64,000 nucleotides of DNA from Margaritifera margaritifera (taxonomy: Eukaryota; Mollusca; Bivalvia; Unionida; Margaritiferidae), in contig JAQPZY010001347.1 of assembly GCA_029931535.1 (NCBI GenBank), positions 1,151,501 through 1,215,500 on the forward strand, read 5' to 3'. Shown in pieces: positions 25,450 through 40,500 of this stretch (its first letter is position 1; every line of letters begins with the position of its first letter). Both the position numbers and the translations under genes were made by a program. The notes beneath the pieces are model-generated. The model saw only the letters and a program-made list of their open reading frames with translations, was not told the DNA's origin and ran no database searches.

Positions 25450-28400
25450 TATTAGGTGCACTGTATTTTTTCAAAAACCAATTTTGAAAGATGAACCTGT
25501 GAACAGAGATCACCTGTGTACAAAGGTTATATTTGCCTTTTATCATGGGTGGCCGCTATTGACATGTTCGACATGTATATATATAAAGCCCCTTTAACCC
25601 CTTGTATGTGCCAGACAGTCCGATGGTAAAATATTTTGACCGACTGCAAGATACTCCTGTCAGACATTTGTAATTATGAACATAAAACTTATTTTTATCT
25701 TATATTTCACTTGACAACTGTAAAATCTAATAATTTCAAACCCTTTATCTGACAAATAAGCACAGGATAGCAAATCTTTGTATGACAGGTGTCAGACTGC
25801 ATAGAGCATTGTCATTCCGTAATTGCTCCCTAATCTCGGCTTTGCACTTCCACCAACAATACAGATTAAGGTATACACATGAGTGGTCCCATCTCAACTG
25901 TTATGCATACTGTCAAGCATGAAAACAGAAATTCCACTTTAAATTGTTTGCATTGCTTAACAATAAATACTGTTGTGGCTTTGTTTCAGATAAAAATGAT
26001 GCAGAGAACAACAGAAAAGTAAAGTTCAATCAAGCAAAAAAAGTTACTTATCCAAGTTTTGTTAATTGGTTGTTCAATAGTAATAACAGCCAATCAATTA
26101 AGTCTAACAGTGTAAATGACCACTAAATAAGTCTTTAACAATGAATAATATCATAGGAAATATATGTCACTATTATGCACTAATTTTTTTGCCAGAGTTA
26201 TCAGAGATAGAATTGAACATCATCAATAAAAGACAGGTGATGAGGTTGAAAATTTTAATCTGAAGAAGTCAAGAAGTTTCAACGGCAAATGGTTGAACGA
26301 ACCAGTTCCCATGGCTGAGATACGACAAAAAACTGAATGCAATATTTTGTGAGTTATGTCAGAAGCACAAGCAAAAGAACAATTTTGTCAGTCCAGTTGT
26401 TTCAAATTTCAGAAAGTCAGCCCTTGTTGACCAAATGGGATGTAATGAACATATATAATCCTCAAAAGTTTAAACTCTGGCAACAAGCAACACTCTTGTT
26501 ACTATGTTCGACAAAGTGTCAGACAAGGCAGATGAGCTATGACATTGATGGTTCGAAATGCCTATTAATAATATATCTTTTCTACATTGAGCGCTAGTTC
26601 TAAACATTTTTTAGTACTGGCTGCTGGAAGCTCAATATTCTAGAGAAATAACACATAACACACAGATACAGCACTGGATTTTAATGTTTCATGCAAAACC
26701 ACAAAAAGTTAAGAAAACCAAAGTGTAATCAATGATTACACAACTCATCTATACTTGTACAGGTCACCAGTAGCCACTGTGAACATCATCATGCAAAAAA
26801 TTAATTCTGAATGAAGTTATCTTGGCCTCGATTCTAACTGAAGATTTTGTTGCAATCTTTTATCTTTACATTATAACTTTTAATCATTTTAAAATTTAAA
26901 GTTTGAGCTTTTAATTGGCACTCCATAACCAGTATTGTACTGACATGCTGTGAAATCACCTACCTGCCTACCTACCCACACACCAAGCCACCTATCTACC
27001 TAACTCCTGTAAATAGGCATGAAGACTTAAAACAATTAAGACAGAACATTTTTTCCATGGTATCCAAGTAAAGGAACTATAACGAGTTGATAAAAATCAG
27101 AGATTAATGTTGTTGTTGTATTATAATTTATTTAAAAATTAATGGTCTAAAAACTTATCAAGAAGCTATTATCATTGTCCCAAACCCTTAGAAACCAGGG
27201 TTTACTGGGTGAATGTCACTGACTTGAGGTAACCAGCAGTACAAACATGTAGCTTTTTTGGTGGTGGTGGGGGGAGGGATGGGGGGTAAAACAAATTTTT
27301 ATTCTGTAATACTTACCTGATACTATATCGCTGCTTTCTTTTTCTGGAACTCATAGCCCCCCACCCACACACACTTGGACGCTCCTGGTAAGGCTGTCAT
27401 GTTTACATGTGCAAATGACATCATTTTGTGTCAGCCCTGTAAACATTTGCTAAACCTGCTTTCTGTTTAAACAATAAATAAAGCAATTAGTTTTCCAACA
27501 TGTTTTGTTTTCCTGAAAGAGGCAAATAATGGCAGTATCAGCTCAGAATCCTTGTAGATCTTCATGAAGTAACTTTTGAGATGACCGCCACTGCTTGGCA
27601 CTAGAGCCACTGACTAAACTAATGAAATTAAAAAAGCCCTGCTTATTATTGTTGCATAGGCATTAATGCTAACCAACTTCCATATATCCAAACTGTTCAT
27701 GAATACAGAAAGAGAAAAAATCAAGAAAATGTCTATTAATGTTTGCTTGTAAATTCTAGGCAACAGAATTTGCACGTTTCTGCATTATTTCTCACAGGTA
27801 AGATTGTAGTGGGCTTAACATTTTTTCAACAGTGTAGTCATGGAATACACTATTGTTCTACAGAGTATAACTGATGTTTAAGTTTTTTTTTGTTTTTTTT
27901 TACCAGGACAGACTCAACTGGATACGGAAGGGTAAGTTTTGATTCTTGCTTTAATCTGGATAACATTAATGCCTTTAGTGGAATCATTAGAGCATTGGAG
28001 CAATGAATCAGTTTGTATTACGTAATTCACCTCATCTTGCTCAAGTTTCTAGATACATGCAGCAGTTGTTGTTCAGTCTGAGCTGAAGCTTAGGAGCACG
28101 GTAAATATTTTTCATCTTTTTTGTAAACGTGACAAGTAATCTGAATTATTGTGGAAAATACTTATTTTCAGATTTAATTAAGAAGATTTACTTTTCTTGT
28201 AATATCTTTAATGAAAACTCACATGTGCCACCAACTGCCAGTTCTGACATACAAGTGAATTAATCACGTTTAAATGAAATCGTTTTGTGTTCCAATGGTC
28301 CAGTAAATGTTTAAAATTTTTTGTAAACATGACAGCCTTAATTACAGGTATAATAGTATTATAGTGTGTACAAAACCTGAGCTAAACGTAAAAACTTAAA

Positions 28401-28664
28401 GAAGAATGTACACGCACGTACCAAGCTAGCCCCCTCCCAGGGGGTAGGTGCCATGAAACTCAATCCAAGCTGCTGCCTAGGATAAAGCAAGAAAGGACAT
28501 TCAGTGAGGCTCTACATATGTATATGCTTTAATCTGTACGGACCCTATGCCGGTGGTAGTACAATATCTTACCTCTACTTTGTAGAGGTGAGCTAAAAAT
28601 GCAATACCTGTATCTATACAATAAATATATTTTAAAAATTGCTGCTGATTTTAATGGCAAGTTT

Positions 28665-28819
28665 AACCCATTATTGGCTATATGATGCTGAGGCAATGGG
28701 AGCTAAGTGCCTCTCCCAAGTACACATGGACCCCATCGACTTGGGCTGGCCTGGGAGGTCGAACCCACGACCATAGGATTACGAGTCCATTGCTCTACCA
28801 CTGAGCTACTGCGGCTCCC
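28665..28819 (-). mobile_element. tRNA-derived SINE, copy 1
   Basis: The minus-strand head GGAGCCGCAGTAGCTCAGTG has a Pol III A box (TAGCTCAGTGGTAGAGC), an anticodon-like ACTCGTAATC and a B box (GGGTTCGACCTCC). The body ends in GGCACTTAGCTCCCATTGCC and CAGCATCATATAGCCAATAA. The same body occurs on the plus strand at 41302 and as a fragment at 40034. Confidence 0.75.
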
Positions 28820-29111
28820 TTATAAATATATACAAATAACTGGATCTATACTATTAGTAAAGAATACAGGTATTTCATCTTTTTCTTAACTTTTCTTCAT
28901 TTTTTATGCAAGAAACATCACACTCCTGTGGATGCAATGATCTCAACTTCCAGCTTTTCCAGTCAAAATATAATATTACATAGTTGTTTACAAATTCATT
29001 TTAGTAATTTTTTTAGTTTCATTATGGATTGAAATGATTGCTGGAAACTTGAATATGGTCATCCCCCCTCCCCCCAAATAAAATGTCTGACAACAACTTT
29101 TCTGGATATCT

Positions 29112-29112
<1 letters not shown>

Positions 29113-29143
<31 letters not shown>

Positions 29144-29161
29144 CATGTGTGTGTGTGTATG

Positions 29162-29235
<74 letters not shown>
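29113..29235. repeat. (TA)n/(GT)n microsatellite
   Basis: TA runs at about 29113..29133 and 29168..29235 separated by a GT-rich block. Confidence 0.95.
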
Positions 29236-29249
<14 letters not shown>

Positions 29250-30476
29250 TTAATATAAGCAGAAAGTAACAGACTATAGAGGAAAATAGATTAGAATAGA
29301 TTGAATAGGTATAGTATAAATAGAATATTTGCAAAATACCAAAATATTACCAAAATATAGTCATGACAAAGTTAACTGGAAAAAGATTTCATATGCATGT
29401 CCAAGGCATTTATTATGCCATGTGACATGCAGATCTGTACATAAACCCATGTATGAAGGTCATAGGTGATAAAGGTCAAAGGTGATGCACCAGCTGCCAT
29501 GGATACAGGGAATAATGAATCACTTCTCACTGTGGGTCCAACATTTAAAACATTTAATCACAAAACAAACATTTTATTCATCACACATGTCGTGAAAGAA
29601 AGATGGCATAACAAAACAAGGTCCACGTTTGCAGACGTATTTCTTTACTTATTAGCTAACATCCAACACATTACATTTCTTAGAATAACCACGAATGTTA
29701 GCAGTAAATTTGCAACTCATTTGGTGTCATTCTTGTAATAAATACAGGGGGAAAAAGCCTCAGTATTCATGTATATAAATTTAAATAATTTGATGATTAA
29801 ATTATATCAGGGGAAAACTATAAAAAAATTTGACAGAAAAGATAGCCCACCACAATATCTCAAATTGACCTAAATGCAAAACTTAGCCATGGTGTGATGG
29901 ATGGACATGGGTAAGTGATGTGCCCTACCACTGCTTATGAGTCATAACAAAATACTTGTATCTAGAATTTAATTATTAGATACATATGGCTGCCAGTCAA
30001 TTACTCTTGCTTGGGACATGTACACAATAGCATACATGGGCAAGTTGCAACAAGACTGTCATTTCAGAAACTTGCCACTCCCTTGTTAGACAGCAAGAAA
30101 ATTCCAATATAATTGTATGAACATGAAAAGCACACATAATAATGAGGATGATATCACAATTTTTCCTGGGAACAAAAAGAATTCTGGACATAGGTTGACT
30201 GATAGTTCTCATTTTTTTTCCCCATTTTACTCACACAAAATTTTTTTGCAGTTTTCTTGCAACAAAATCTTAGAATTTATTTTTTTCATGCACTGTTGAT
30301 ATCCTTAAATTGTGTGGTGGTCACACCATCAAGTTAAGAAATCAGCCTAAAAAGATTCCCATTACAGAATAATTCCCACCCCACCCTCTTTCCTCCCACC
30401 CACTTATCCATCTAAGCTATTGACATTGTGCCGTATTAAAGGCAAATTCCAATAACCAAACACATTATTTGAATTT

Positions 30477-30482
30477 TTTATT
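30477..30482 (-). terminator. Candidate poly(A) signal of INTS6
   Basis: AATAAA on the minus strand, about 165 bases after the INTS6 stop codon. It is the nearest downstream match. Confidence 0.5.
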
Positions 30483-30647
30483 CAGATTCAATGTAAACTA
30501 AGCAAGCTTCACTTGAACACAATTTATAGACAACTGTCCATTTCAATATTTACCCAAAAAGCAAAATCATTGTGTGGATAAGAAAATCAGATCAATCAGT
30601 CGCACCTAGAGGAAACAAATCTACAGTCTATGGATTCACAACCAATA

Positions 30648-30862
30648 TCATCTGTTTTGAATCGAGAGATTTGTAGAATTCACACTCCTGTGGCCTTTGG
30701 ATAAAGAAGATTGTTGGACAGAACTCTCATACTGTTCTAGGAGTTTGATTAAAGTTCTCTTTTTGAACCGTGCAGCTTCTCGTATAGTATCCTTGATAAA
30801 GGCACACTTGGTATCATGGTTTCCCTGAACAGTGTTAAGCAGTGAGAACAGCTTTTCATAAT
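30648..30862 (-). CDS. INTS6: INTS6 terminal exon k
   Basis: 215 bases after CTTCCAG. It encodes YEKLFSLLNTVQGNHDTKCA and REAARFKKRTLIKLLEQYE, the conserved C-terminal helical domain, then a short unconserved tail and the stop. Confidence 0.93.
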
Positions 30863-31490
30863 CTGGAAGAAAAAGAATAAGACATGAGGGTTTTTTCATA
30901 ATGCATTTACAAAGAGTTGTGAGCTTGTGTCAACTACATTTGTGTTTGTAAAGAATGTATGCCCCAAATGCCGACCAAGTAGTCCTTGTGCCAAAAATGA
31001 TAAAATGTAGAAAAATTTTGGAAATTGCTATAGGCAGGCAAATCTAATCTGATCATCTAAACATACATACAAACACACATACCAAATTTAATTTGTTTAA
31101 CTTAAGTGGTATTTATGTAATTTTGCTTACAAGATTTTAGTAAAAGAAAGTATAAAAGTGCAACAATGTTTAAGTTAAAAAAAAAAAATAAGTGCAAAAT
31201 GTCGAAAAAATATGAAATAAATATAAAAACTGCTCTAATGGCCTGAAAATCTAAACAGGACACCTACCCATAAAAACAAATACAATGACCAAATTTCATT
31301 CGTCTATCTCAGTGCTTAATTGTGCCAACATCTTTCTGGCAACTATAAGTACAAGTCAAAACCTTAACAAGAGTCCCGTGAACGGACTGATGCTTTACAG
31401 GCCGAAAAGAAAAAAGCTGAAATCTATTTTCTTGTATCTTTATAAGATATTTTATATACAACAATTTTAAGTAAGATATATTCTAAAGAT

Positions 31491-31564
<74 letters not shown>

Positions 31565-34500
31565 GAGAGAGAGAAAGAGAGACAGAGACAGAGAGAAAGA
31601 GAACTTGTCAACATAGTGAATTCTTTTGGAGGGGTTGGGGGGGGGGGGGGGATTTTGTTTAAGAAAACAAATTTGCAGCCCCCAGTTAGCTTTGAAAAAA
31701 ATTCTTGCTCTGTTAAGTAATAAAAGAAGATCTTATTCTATCCAACATTTTAGTTTGGGAAAAATTATATCCTGTGATAAAAGAAAACAAAATATTTTGG
31801 TTGCCGATATGTGGAAGGGGGCCTCTGCATCATTTGGAACTTGTTACCCAGAAGAAATGACATTTCCTTGCTTGAATGTCTTTATCAACCACATGCTTGT
31901 AGCTTAGTGCAAGAATTAAAGATCCTACCTTCACTTGTAATGAAATGGATTTTAGCCGAATGATGCTAAGACAAACAGCCTCACAAGATTTCTTGCCAAT
32001 ATTTTGGCCATCTATCTAAGAGAAGTAGCAAGATTTCAAAATGGCTGCCATGGTGGCATATTGGAGGTCAGATTTGCACCATTTTAATATAGCACCAAAT
32101 AGATATCATAAGAAGTCTTCTGGTGAAAACCCATGTTTATAGGAATTTCCATTTATGAGGAATAGTGATATCAAGATTTAAAAATGGTTGCTATAGTGGC
32201 CATATTGGTCATTAGATCGGCACCGTTTTCATTTACTAGACAGCATGAGAAGTCTTCTGGTGAAAATCCCATGCTGATATGACTTTGTATTCATGAGGAG
32301 TAGTGATACAAGATTTTTAAGATGGCTGCAATGGTGGTTATACGGGATGTCAGATTGGCACCGTTTTCATTTAGGACCAACTAGACATCATAAAAAGTCT
32401 TTCAAAGAAAATTCTATGTTGATATGAAAGTTTATTCAGGAATAGCGACATCAAGATTGTCAAGATGGCCGATGTGATAGCATTACTGGATGTCCAAACA
32501 GCACCATTTTAATTTAGGACCAACTAGACTTCAAAAGAAGTCTTCCGGTGAAAACTACATGTCAAAATGACTTTCCAATCATGAGGAATAGCGATATTAA
32601 ATGTCTGAGCGGCACCATTTTTATTTAGGACCAACCAGATATAATAAGAAGTCTTGCAGTGAAAACCCCATGTCAACATGACTTTCCATTCAGGAGTAGC
32701 AATAACAAGAATTCCAAGATGGCCACTGTGGTGGCTATATTGGATGTCCAAGCGACACCATTTTCATTTAGAACCAACAAGATATCATAATAAGTCTTAA
32801 AGTGAAAACCACATGTCAATATGATTTTCTGTTTAGAAGGTGTAGCTATAACAATATTTTCAGGATGATGACTGTGGAGGCCATATTGGATGTCCAAGCA
32901 GCACCATTTTAATTTAGGACCAACAAGACCATGGGATTAATGTGTGTTTAAAGTTACATGGCAATCCTTGAAATAGTTTAGGAGGAGTAACAATAACAAA
33001 CTTGTGCTGATGGATGGATGGACGAAAGACAACAGGCCATTCCAAAAGTTCTTCTGGTCTATGACCAGTAGAGGTACAAATTGAAAAATTGCTATAAAAA
33101 CCTGAAAATCTACTCAGGTCATCCACATATAAATACAAATATACCTACCAAATTACATTTGCATATCATGCCAAGTCCATCTAGATCTGTGTTTGTAAAA
33201 CAGGTATGCACCATGTTCCCCATTGCAGACCAAAATGTCAGTGTCCCATTGCAGACCAAAATGTCAGTGTCCAGAAAGTTCAAAAATGGATAAGAGTACC
33301 ATGAACAGCACATTATATGCCGATGTTTAAAAGTCCTCTATATTGATGAGTGAAATATCTGCAGATACCATTTTCTTTTCCTCAGCTAATGACCCTAACA
33401 TTTGATCTTTTGACCTCAAAATCAAATGGCTTCTTCCCTACCCCAAGTGCAAGCCATCCACAAAGTTTGGTCCAGGTCTTTGATATAGAACTAATGTTAT
33501 TTTGCAGAAACTATTTTTCTTCTTTCAGTCACAGTGACCCTGACCTTTGGTCACTGGAATAGATAGGGTTTTTCCATACCCCATGTGCAAGCCTCCCAGA
33601 ATGTAACTGTTTATGGTGATTAATGAGTTATTGTGCAGAAACCATTTTTCTTCTTTTAGTAAGTGACCTTGACCTTTGACCCCAAACTTAATTGGGTTCT
33701 TCCTTACTGTAAGTGCAAGCTATCCACAAAGTTTTTTAACTCTAGAAGGTGGCGAACTTGAGTTATTGTGTTGAAGCGAAATTGGCAGCAGGCATCATAA
33801 AATATGCTCCACCTTATGATGGGCATATAAAACTGGAAAAAATGCTATTATGGCATGAAAATCTATTCTGCTCATCTATATATACATACAAACATGCCTA
33901 TCAAATTTAATTCTCAAGTGGTTTTTGCTGAATCATGCATACAAGGTTTTTGTCACAAAAAGTCGAAGTGCAAAATGTTCATACATATGTAAACTAAAGC
34001 AATTTGCTTATACCCCTAACTCCATGATGGAGATGAGTCTAAAGTCAAAACAAGTGCACAAATGTTCTGAAAACAGTACAAGTACAATGACTGGTCAACA
34101 TGTGCATCTTCTGCTGATGACCATTATATGTACCAATTTCCCAAGCAATCTACTGACTGAAAGAGTAGTTGCATTCACAAAATTCTGTCACATAATGCAC
34201 TGAGCTGCAAGTCAAAATGGGCAATAACTCCTACAAAAATCACTGCGCACAAAGATCTGTCAATATGTGCATTTTAGATGATGATGACAATATGTACTAA
34301 GTTTCACTGCGATCCAAAAACAAGTGACCAAAGTGGGTCCAATATTGCTCACCTCAGTTGTTGACATGTTAGCTGATGAATGCAAATTCACACATGTACT
34401 GAAACTGTGGAGTGGAAAGAAAAGCTTGGAGAACATAGTTGCTACATTGTATATTATTGTTGGCGACATTTATCTTCTTCCCAGACTATATATATAGGTT

Positions 34501-37500
34501 CAATTTCTCATCATAAAAAGCATTCTCCCCTGGATCTCTCCCTGTCCTTGGGGACTAAACCTAGTTCACAACACAACTTTAAAGTACATACACTTACTTG
34601 GCATTTTAAAGTGAGTTAATCTCTGCAGTCAGCACGGATTCCTGGGTCTGTCCTTAACCCCCCCCCCCCCCCTTGGCCCCACCCCTGGAGTCATAATTTG
34701 AGATCTTCTTCCTAGGAAGCTGTGTTAACCTTTTACCTTTTGATTCCCAAAGTCAGTAAGTCCTTCCTTACTCCAAGTGCAAGCCATCTACAAAGTTTGG
34801 TAACTGTAGATAGTGGAGAACTGTAGTTATTGTGCTAAAACCATTTTTCTTCTTTCAGTCACAGCACGTTTATGACCTTTGACCTTCTGATCTCAAAACT
34901 GAAAGGGTTCTTCCTTATCCCATGTACAAGCCATCTATAAAGCTTAGCAACCGTAGATGGTGGACAACTTGAGTTATTGTGCAGATACAAAATTGGTAAC
35001 AGACAGATGATTCGATGGACATCATAACATAATATGCACTACCTTATGGCAGGCATATAAAATGGGCATGAATAATGACTATAAAACTTAATCAAGTTTC
35101 ATGGTGATCCATTGAAAAATGTGAGACCAGTTCTACTGACAAGATTTTGTCCCACATTGCATTCAATTGCAAGTCAAAAAGGGCAATAACTCTAACAAAA
35201 TTTGTGGAAGCACAGAGATTTGTCAATATGCACATCTTCAGGTGATAACCATAATATTTACAAAGTTTCATGGCAAGCCATCAAAAACAGCAGGACCAGT
35301 CACGCTAACAAGAATGTGTGCTGGATGAAAGGAAAGACAGATGGATGGACAGACATGAGGATTCCTATATATCCCCACTCTGTACAGATGGGGTCTAAAA
35401 TTTGAAAAATTTCTATCATGACCTCAAAATTTTAAATGAGATCATCTACATACAAATCCAAGTAATACTAATACATTTAATTTTTCTGCCTCACATGGAA
35501 TTAGCTTAATTGTGTAAACAAGATTTTTTTCCAAGTTCAAAAAGATGAGAATTTTAAAAAAAAAGAAAGAAAACAATTGCTTGTAATGGCCTGAAAATCT
35601 AATCTGGTCATCTACATATGGATACAAATATGCCAACAAAATTGCATCTGTCTAGGTTGAGTAGTTTTTGTGCAACCAGCCAGACATGACCAAATCAATA
35701 TGCCCCAATCGCAAGTAGTTGGGGCAATAAAAACGTTTCAAAACTATGCAAGAAAATGAAAAATTACTGTTATAACCTGAAAGTCTAATAAAATCTTCTA
35801 CATATAGATAATGATATGCCTACCAAAATGTAATTTTGTCTATGTTGAGTGCTTTTTTAGCAATCTTGCTAATAAACTTCTCAGGATGGACATACAGACC
35901 AGACCATGATGCCACTGATGCAAGCAGTGTGGGCATAAAAAGTTCTCTCTCCTCTTCATTAATGCTCATTAATATCTATTATACATGTTTATGGTTACAG
36001 ACAACTAACCATATTTAAAAGAACGAAGGTTGCCGATTGGCTGAAAATAAGTATCGGAAAAAATATTTAATTTTGTCATCAAAAGCCTACATATATGGTT
36101 TAACATATGCAACAGTAGACTTGAACCTAAAACTATTTTAACTGTTGCTATCAACACACAGGTAGATTCAGATATAAACGGAGATTTCACCAGGCCGGAT
36201 TTTTATAGGGGGCACCTACAACAGACGCGGGATAACAGCTGACTTACTTCGCCCTGGTTTCTTTAGCTCCTTGAACACAGCATTTCTTAATTTGTAATTA
36301 AGTGACCAGTTAATAGCATCCTTTTTTGAGTTCTGCTTTGCATGGAAGTTTGTATCACTATTGCATGGAATGTTTTCATCATCTAAATTAGAGTCTGGGC
36401 TTACACGCCCATTTGGCCTATCTGGTCCATTATCTGAAGAGTCTTGAATCTCATCTATGTGATTGAAATCACTGAATTTTTCATCTTCGGTGTCCATGGA
36501 ATCAACCTCGGAACTCTCTGTTGATGGTTCACTAACATCTGACAACGAATCTTCTGCATCTACAAGAAAAAATATATTATTTGCAAACAGAAAATTCTTT
36601 TCATTACAAAGATCAGCTTGAAAGGTTAACTGTGTATGCCAGCTGACAACCCCAGCCATATCTCAAATCAAAACACTGGAACTGAAAGTGAGCTTACAAA
36701 GATGGCTCTAATCTCATTAGCATAAGTTCTCATGAGGCGTATCTGATCCTGTGAGATATCAGAGTATGCTGAGCAAAAGAGGCCAAGGCAAAGGCCTGGG
36801 AAGTTCTGTCTTGCTTTCCTATCTTTACAGGGAGGAAAAGATGCTGTTGGGCCCCACAAATTCCTTCCATACATTCCAAGTAGCACCTGAGAGCATGAAC
36901 TGCATCTTGTAGAGCTTTTGAAGAGTCTATCGAGGAGAGAGAGCAGATGATCACCTGCAGACAGCAACCTGTTCTTGGCTATGAAACCTGGTTGCATCAT
37001 CATAACAATTTAACAATTAAACCATCCAAACGGAACTGAAGGTAGTTCAGGGCAAGAGACTGTGCATTTAATTTACTCACCCGACAAACCAAAACTAAGG
37101 TTATAAACAAGAGTCTATTATGCTCTACTTAACCAAACAGAATTTCCATTAATCAAAGACAAATCTGTTTCCTCCTTTTAACTACACTGCTCTCTCATTT
37201 TAGCATTCTCAGATAACTCGCGAACCCGCTTAAAAAGTGGAGGAACGTTCGAATCCCTTTTCCTCCTTAGGGAAAAGGCAAAAGATAGGTTCTTATTTGC
37301 TTAACATTAAATTGCAATAAAAACTGGTAAATGAAAGCTGGATATATGGCTTGTTTTATCATTGAAAACAACAGTTAGTGCATGGAAATTTGGAATCAGG
37401 TCATGAAATTTTCTAATTTTAATAGGATATTTATTTTGTAGGATTTTCTTTAGAAAAAATATTTTTTCAATAAATAACACAATCTATAATGAAATATGAA

Positions 37501-40500
37501 TGAATTAAAATGTTGGTAAATGCCTGATGGTGGCAACACTGTATGAAATAAATACCAATGCAAGAAGTTTTGTTAAGTGACATTATTGTTTTAACTGGGT
37601 TTCAATGTAATCATCATAAATGTGATACACCCTCATCCATTTAAACGTGAAGAGTCGATTGTCACGGCAATGCCTGCAAGCACTTCCACGAGGTCCTATT
37701 TAAATGCTTACTCAGTGGCCAAGCTGGCTTTATTCTGACAACTGCTGAGAACTTAATGGTTATTCAACACAATGCTAACAGTTAATTAGTTGTCTCCAAT
37801 CAATTACAGTACAGAATAGTTGCAGACATCAAAGTGACACTAGAGTGTACATCAGTCTTTTTTATTGTTAAAATCACATTTCTAAGTGTTTGTCTTTGGC
37901 TAATCCATACATTGTTCTTCAAACTTTGCAGTGATACAATCAAAATTTTTTTTTTTAACAAGTTCTAATAAAACATACATAATTCTTAATTTTCTCTGTT
38001 TTTATTACTTTGTATTTTTTTTCAATCTGGATGTTCCATGACAGTGCAAATGCCATATACTGTGTTTATTAGTACAAATGATATAGTCATTGCCATTTGC
38101 TATAGGCGAAGTAGTGCAATTTAATATCACTATCTTCAGGAATTCATTTGTGCAACTATACTGATGCATTGGTTTATGAGCGTAATTCTAACTATGAAGC
38201 TTCAGTTCATTGTGTTGACCTATGATGGAAACAATGTGAGGGAGACAACTAAAACTTGACTGATGCACAAATTTGTGACTACTGCATGTCAACTTGATTT
38301 ACATAGCAAGTGTGTCATACATTTTTTAACTTTATTTAACTTTTCAAGATTGAACATCAATTAATATTAAAATCGATTATTAACATATTTCTGTACAACA
38401 AAGGAGATTATAATTCTCATTTATCATTTACCACCCTTCCACAACTGTTCATCTAAACACAAAATTGTTTCCTTTGCTATCATGTGCCCTTCCTTCTGCT
38501 GAAGTCTATGTTTATGGAGCTGGTTGTTTGCGAGTTATTGAAGGAGAAGTGAACTGAGTACTGAAACCATCTCTGATATTACTGACAAACTTCAACATAC
38601 CAAATCTAACAGAACTATTTTCTTCTGCCCTAGTTAAAATGTTCACAAGATACCTGTCTGATTGGCACCATTTTCATTTAGGCCCAACAAGACACCATAC
38701 AAAGTCTTTTAGCGAAACCTCATAGCAAAACCTCATATTATTAACATATTTCTGTAGAACAAAGGAGATTATAATTCTCATTTATCAATATAAGTTTCTA
38801 GCACTGTCCACCCCCACCCTCCACAACTGTTCATCTAAACACAAAATTGTTTCCTTTGCTATCATGTGCCCTTCCTTCTGCTGAAGTCTATGTTTATGGA
38901 GCTGGTTGTTTGCGAGTTATTGAAGGAGAAGTGAACTGAGTACTGAAACCATCTCTGATATTACTGACAAACTTCAACATACCAAATCTAACAGAACTAT
39001 TTTCTTCTGCCCTAGTTAAAATGTTCACAAGATACCTGTCTGATTGGCACCATTTTCATTTAGGCCCAACAAGACACCATACAAAGTCTTTTAGCGAAAC
39101 CTCATAGCAAAACCTCATATTATTAACATATTTCTGTAGAACAAAGGAGATTATAATTCTCATTTATCAATATAAGTTTCTAGCACTGTCCACCCCCACC
39201 CTCCACAACTGTTCATCTAAACACAAAATTGTTTCCTTTGCTATCATGTGCCCTTCCTTCTGCTGAAGTCTATGTTTATGGAGCTGGTTGTTTGCGAGTT
39301 ATTGAAGGAGAAGTGAACTGAGTACTGAAATCATCTCTGATATTACTTACAAACTTGAACATACCAAATCTAACAGAACTATTTTCTTCTGCCCGAGTTA
39401 ACATGTTCACAAGATACCTGTCTGATTGGCACCATTTTCATTTAGACAAAACAAGACACCATACAAAGTCTTTTAGCGAAACCTCATATCAATACAAGCA
39501 TCCATTCAGGGGGAGTAGAGATGATAAGATTTTTAAGAAAGATGCCATGGTGGCCATATTGGATGGCAAATCAGCATTATTTTTTTTTAAGAGCAACAAG
39601 ACATTTCAAATTTTTAGGTGAAAACCTCCATGTCAACATGACTATCCATTCAAGAGTAATGATAACAAGACTTTCAAAATGGCCATCATATTGGCCATAT
39701 TGAACATCAGATCAGCACCATTTTCACTTAGGACCAACCAGACATCATTGCAAATCTTTCAAAGAAAACCCCTTGTTGATTGGACCATTCATTCAAAAGG
39801 AATAGTGATAAGATTTTCAAGCTAGCCACCATGAGTATCATACTGGATATCAGATATGCATCTTTTTCATTTGGAACCAACTAAAGATCACAAGAAGTCT
39901 TAGTGAAAAAACCCACACCAATACGACTATCCATTCAGGAGTAGTAGTAATAAAAAGATTTTTAAGATGGCCACCAAGGCAGCTGTATTGGATGTCAGAT
40001 CAGCACCATTTTTATCTTGGACCAATAAATCTAAGTCGGCTGCCTTGGTGTGTCCTTGAAGGCACTTAGCCCCCATTTCCTCAGCATGATATAGCCAATA
40101 ATGTGTTGAAAGTCCCCTTAAAAACAAACCAATCAACCAACCAACCATCAGTTTCTACAGAAGGATCATTGTTTGTTTGGCCTTAAAATTTATGGTTTAT
40201 AGCAATCACAAAATCCACAAAAACTGGTCCACGAAGAAAAGTGAATTTTCAGTATTTTATTTTCTCAACTAAAAAGAGAAGTACAGATAAATATTCCTCA
40301 AGATATATATAACAAGAGTACTATGAATGGCACCTTATACATCTGTCCTGTGTTAATTAGTCCTGTATGTAGGCACTACTATAAATAGGACATCTGTCAA
40401 TAAAGGGAGAAAAAAATGTTATGGTCCTTGTGTATCCATTTATTCATCAAATAATATTTATTCTATGATAGATTGATTGATTGATGTTGAATGGCACACC

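Noticed and set aside
28752..28819. Possible tRNA-Thr gene on the minus strand
   Set aside because: A and B boxes are present, but the cloverleaf is imperfect and the same head-and-body unit recurs; it is a SINE.
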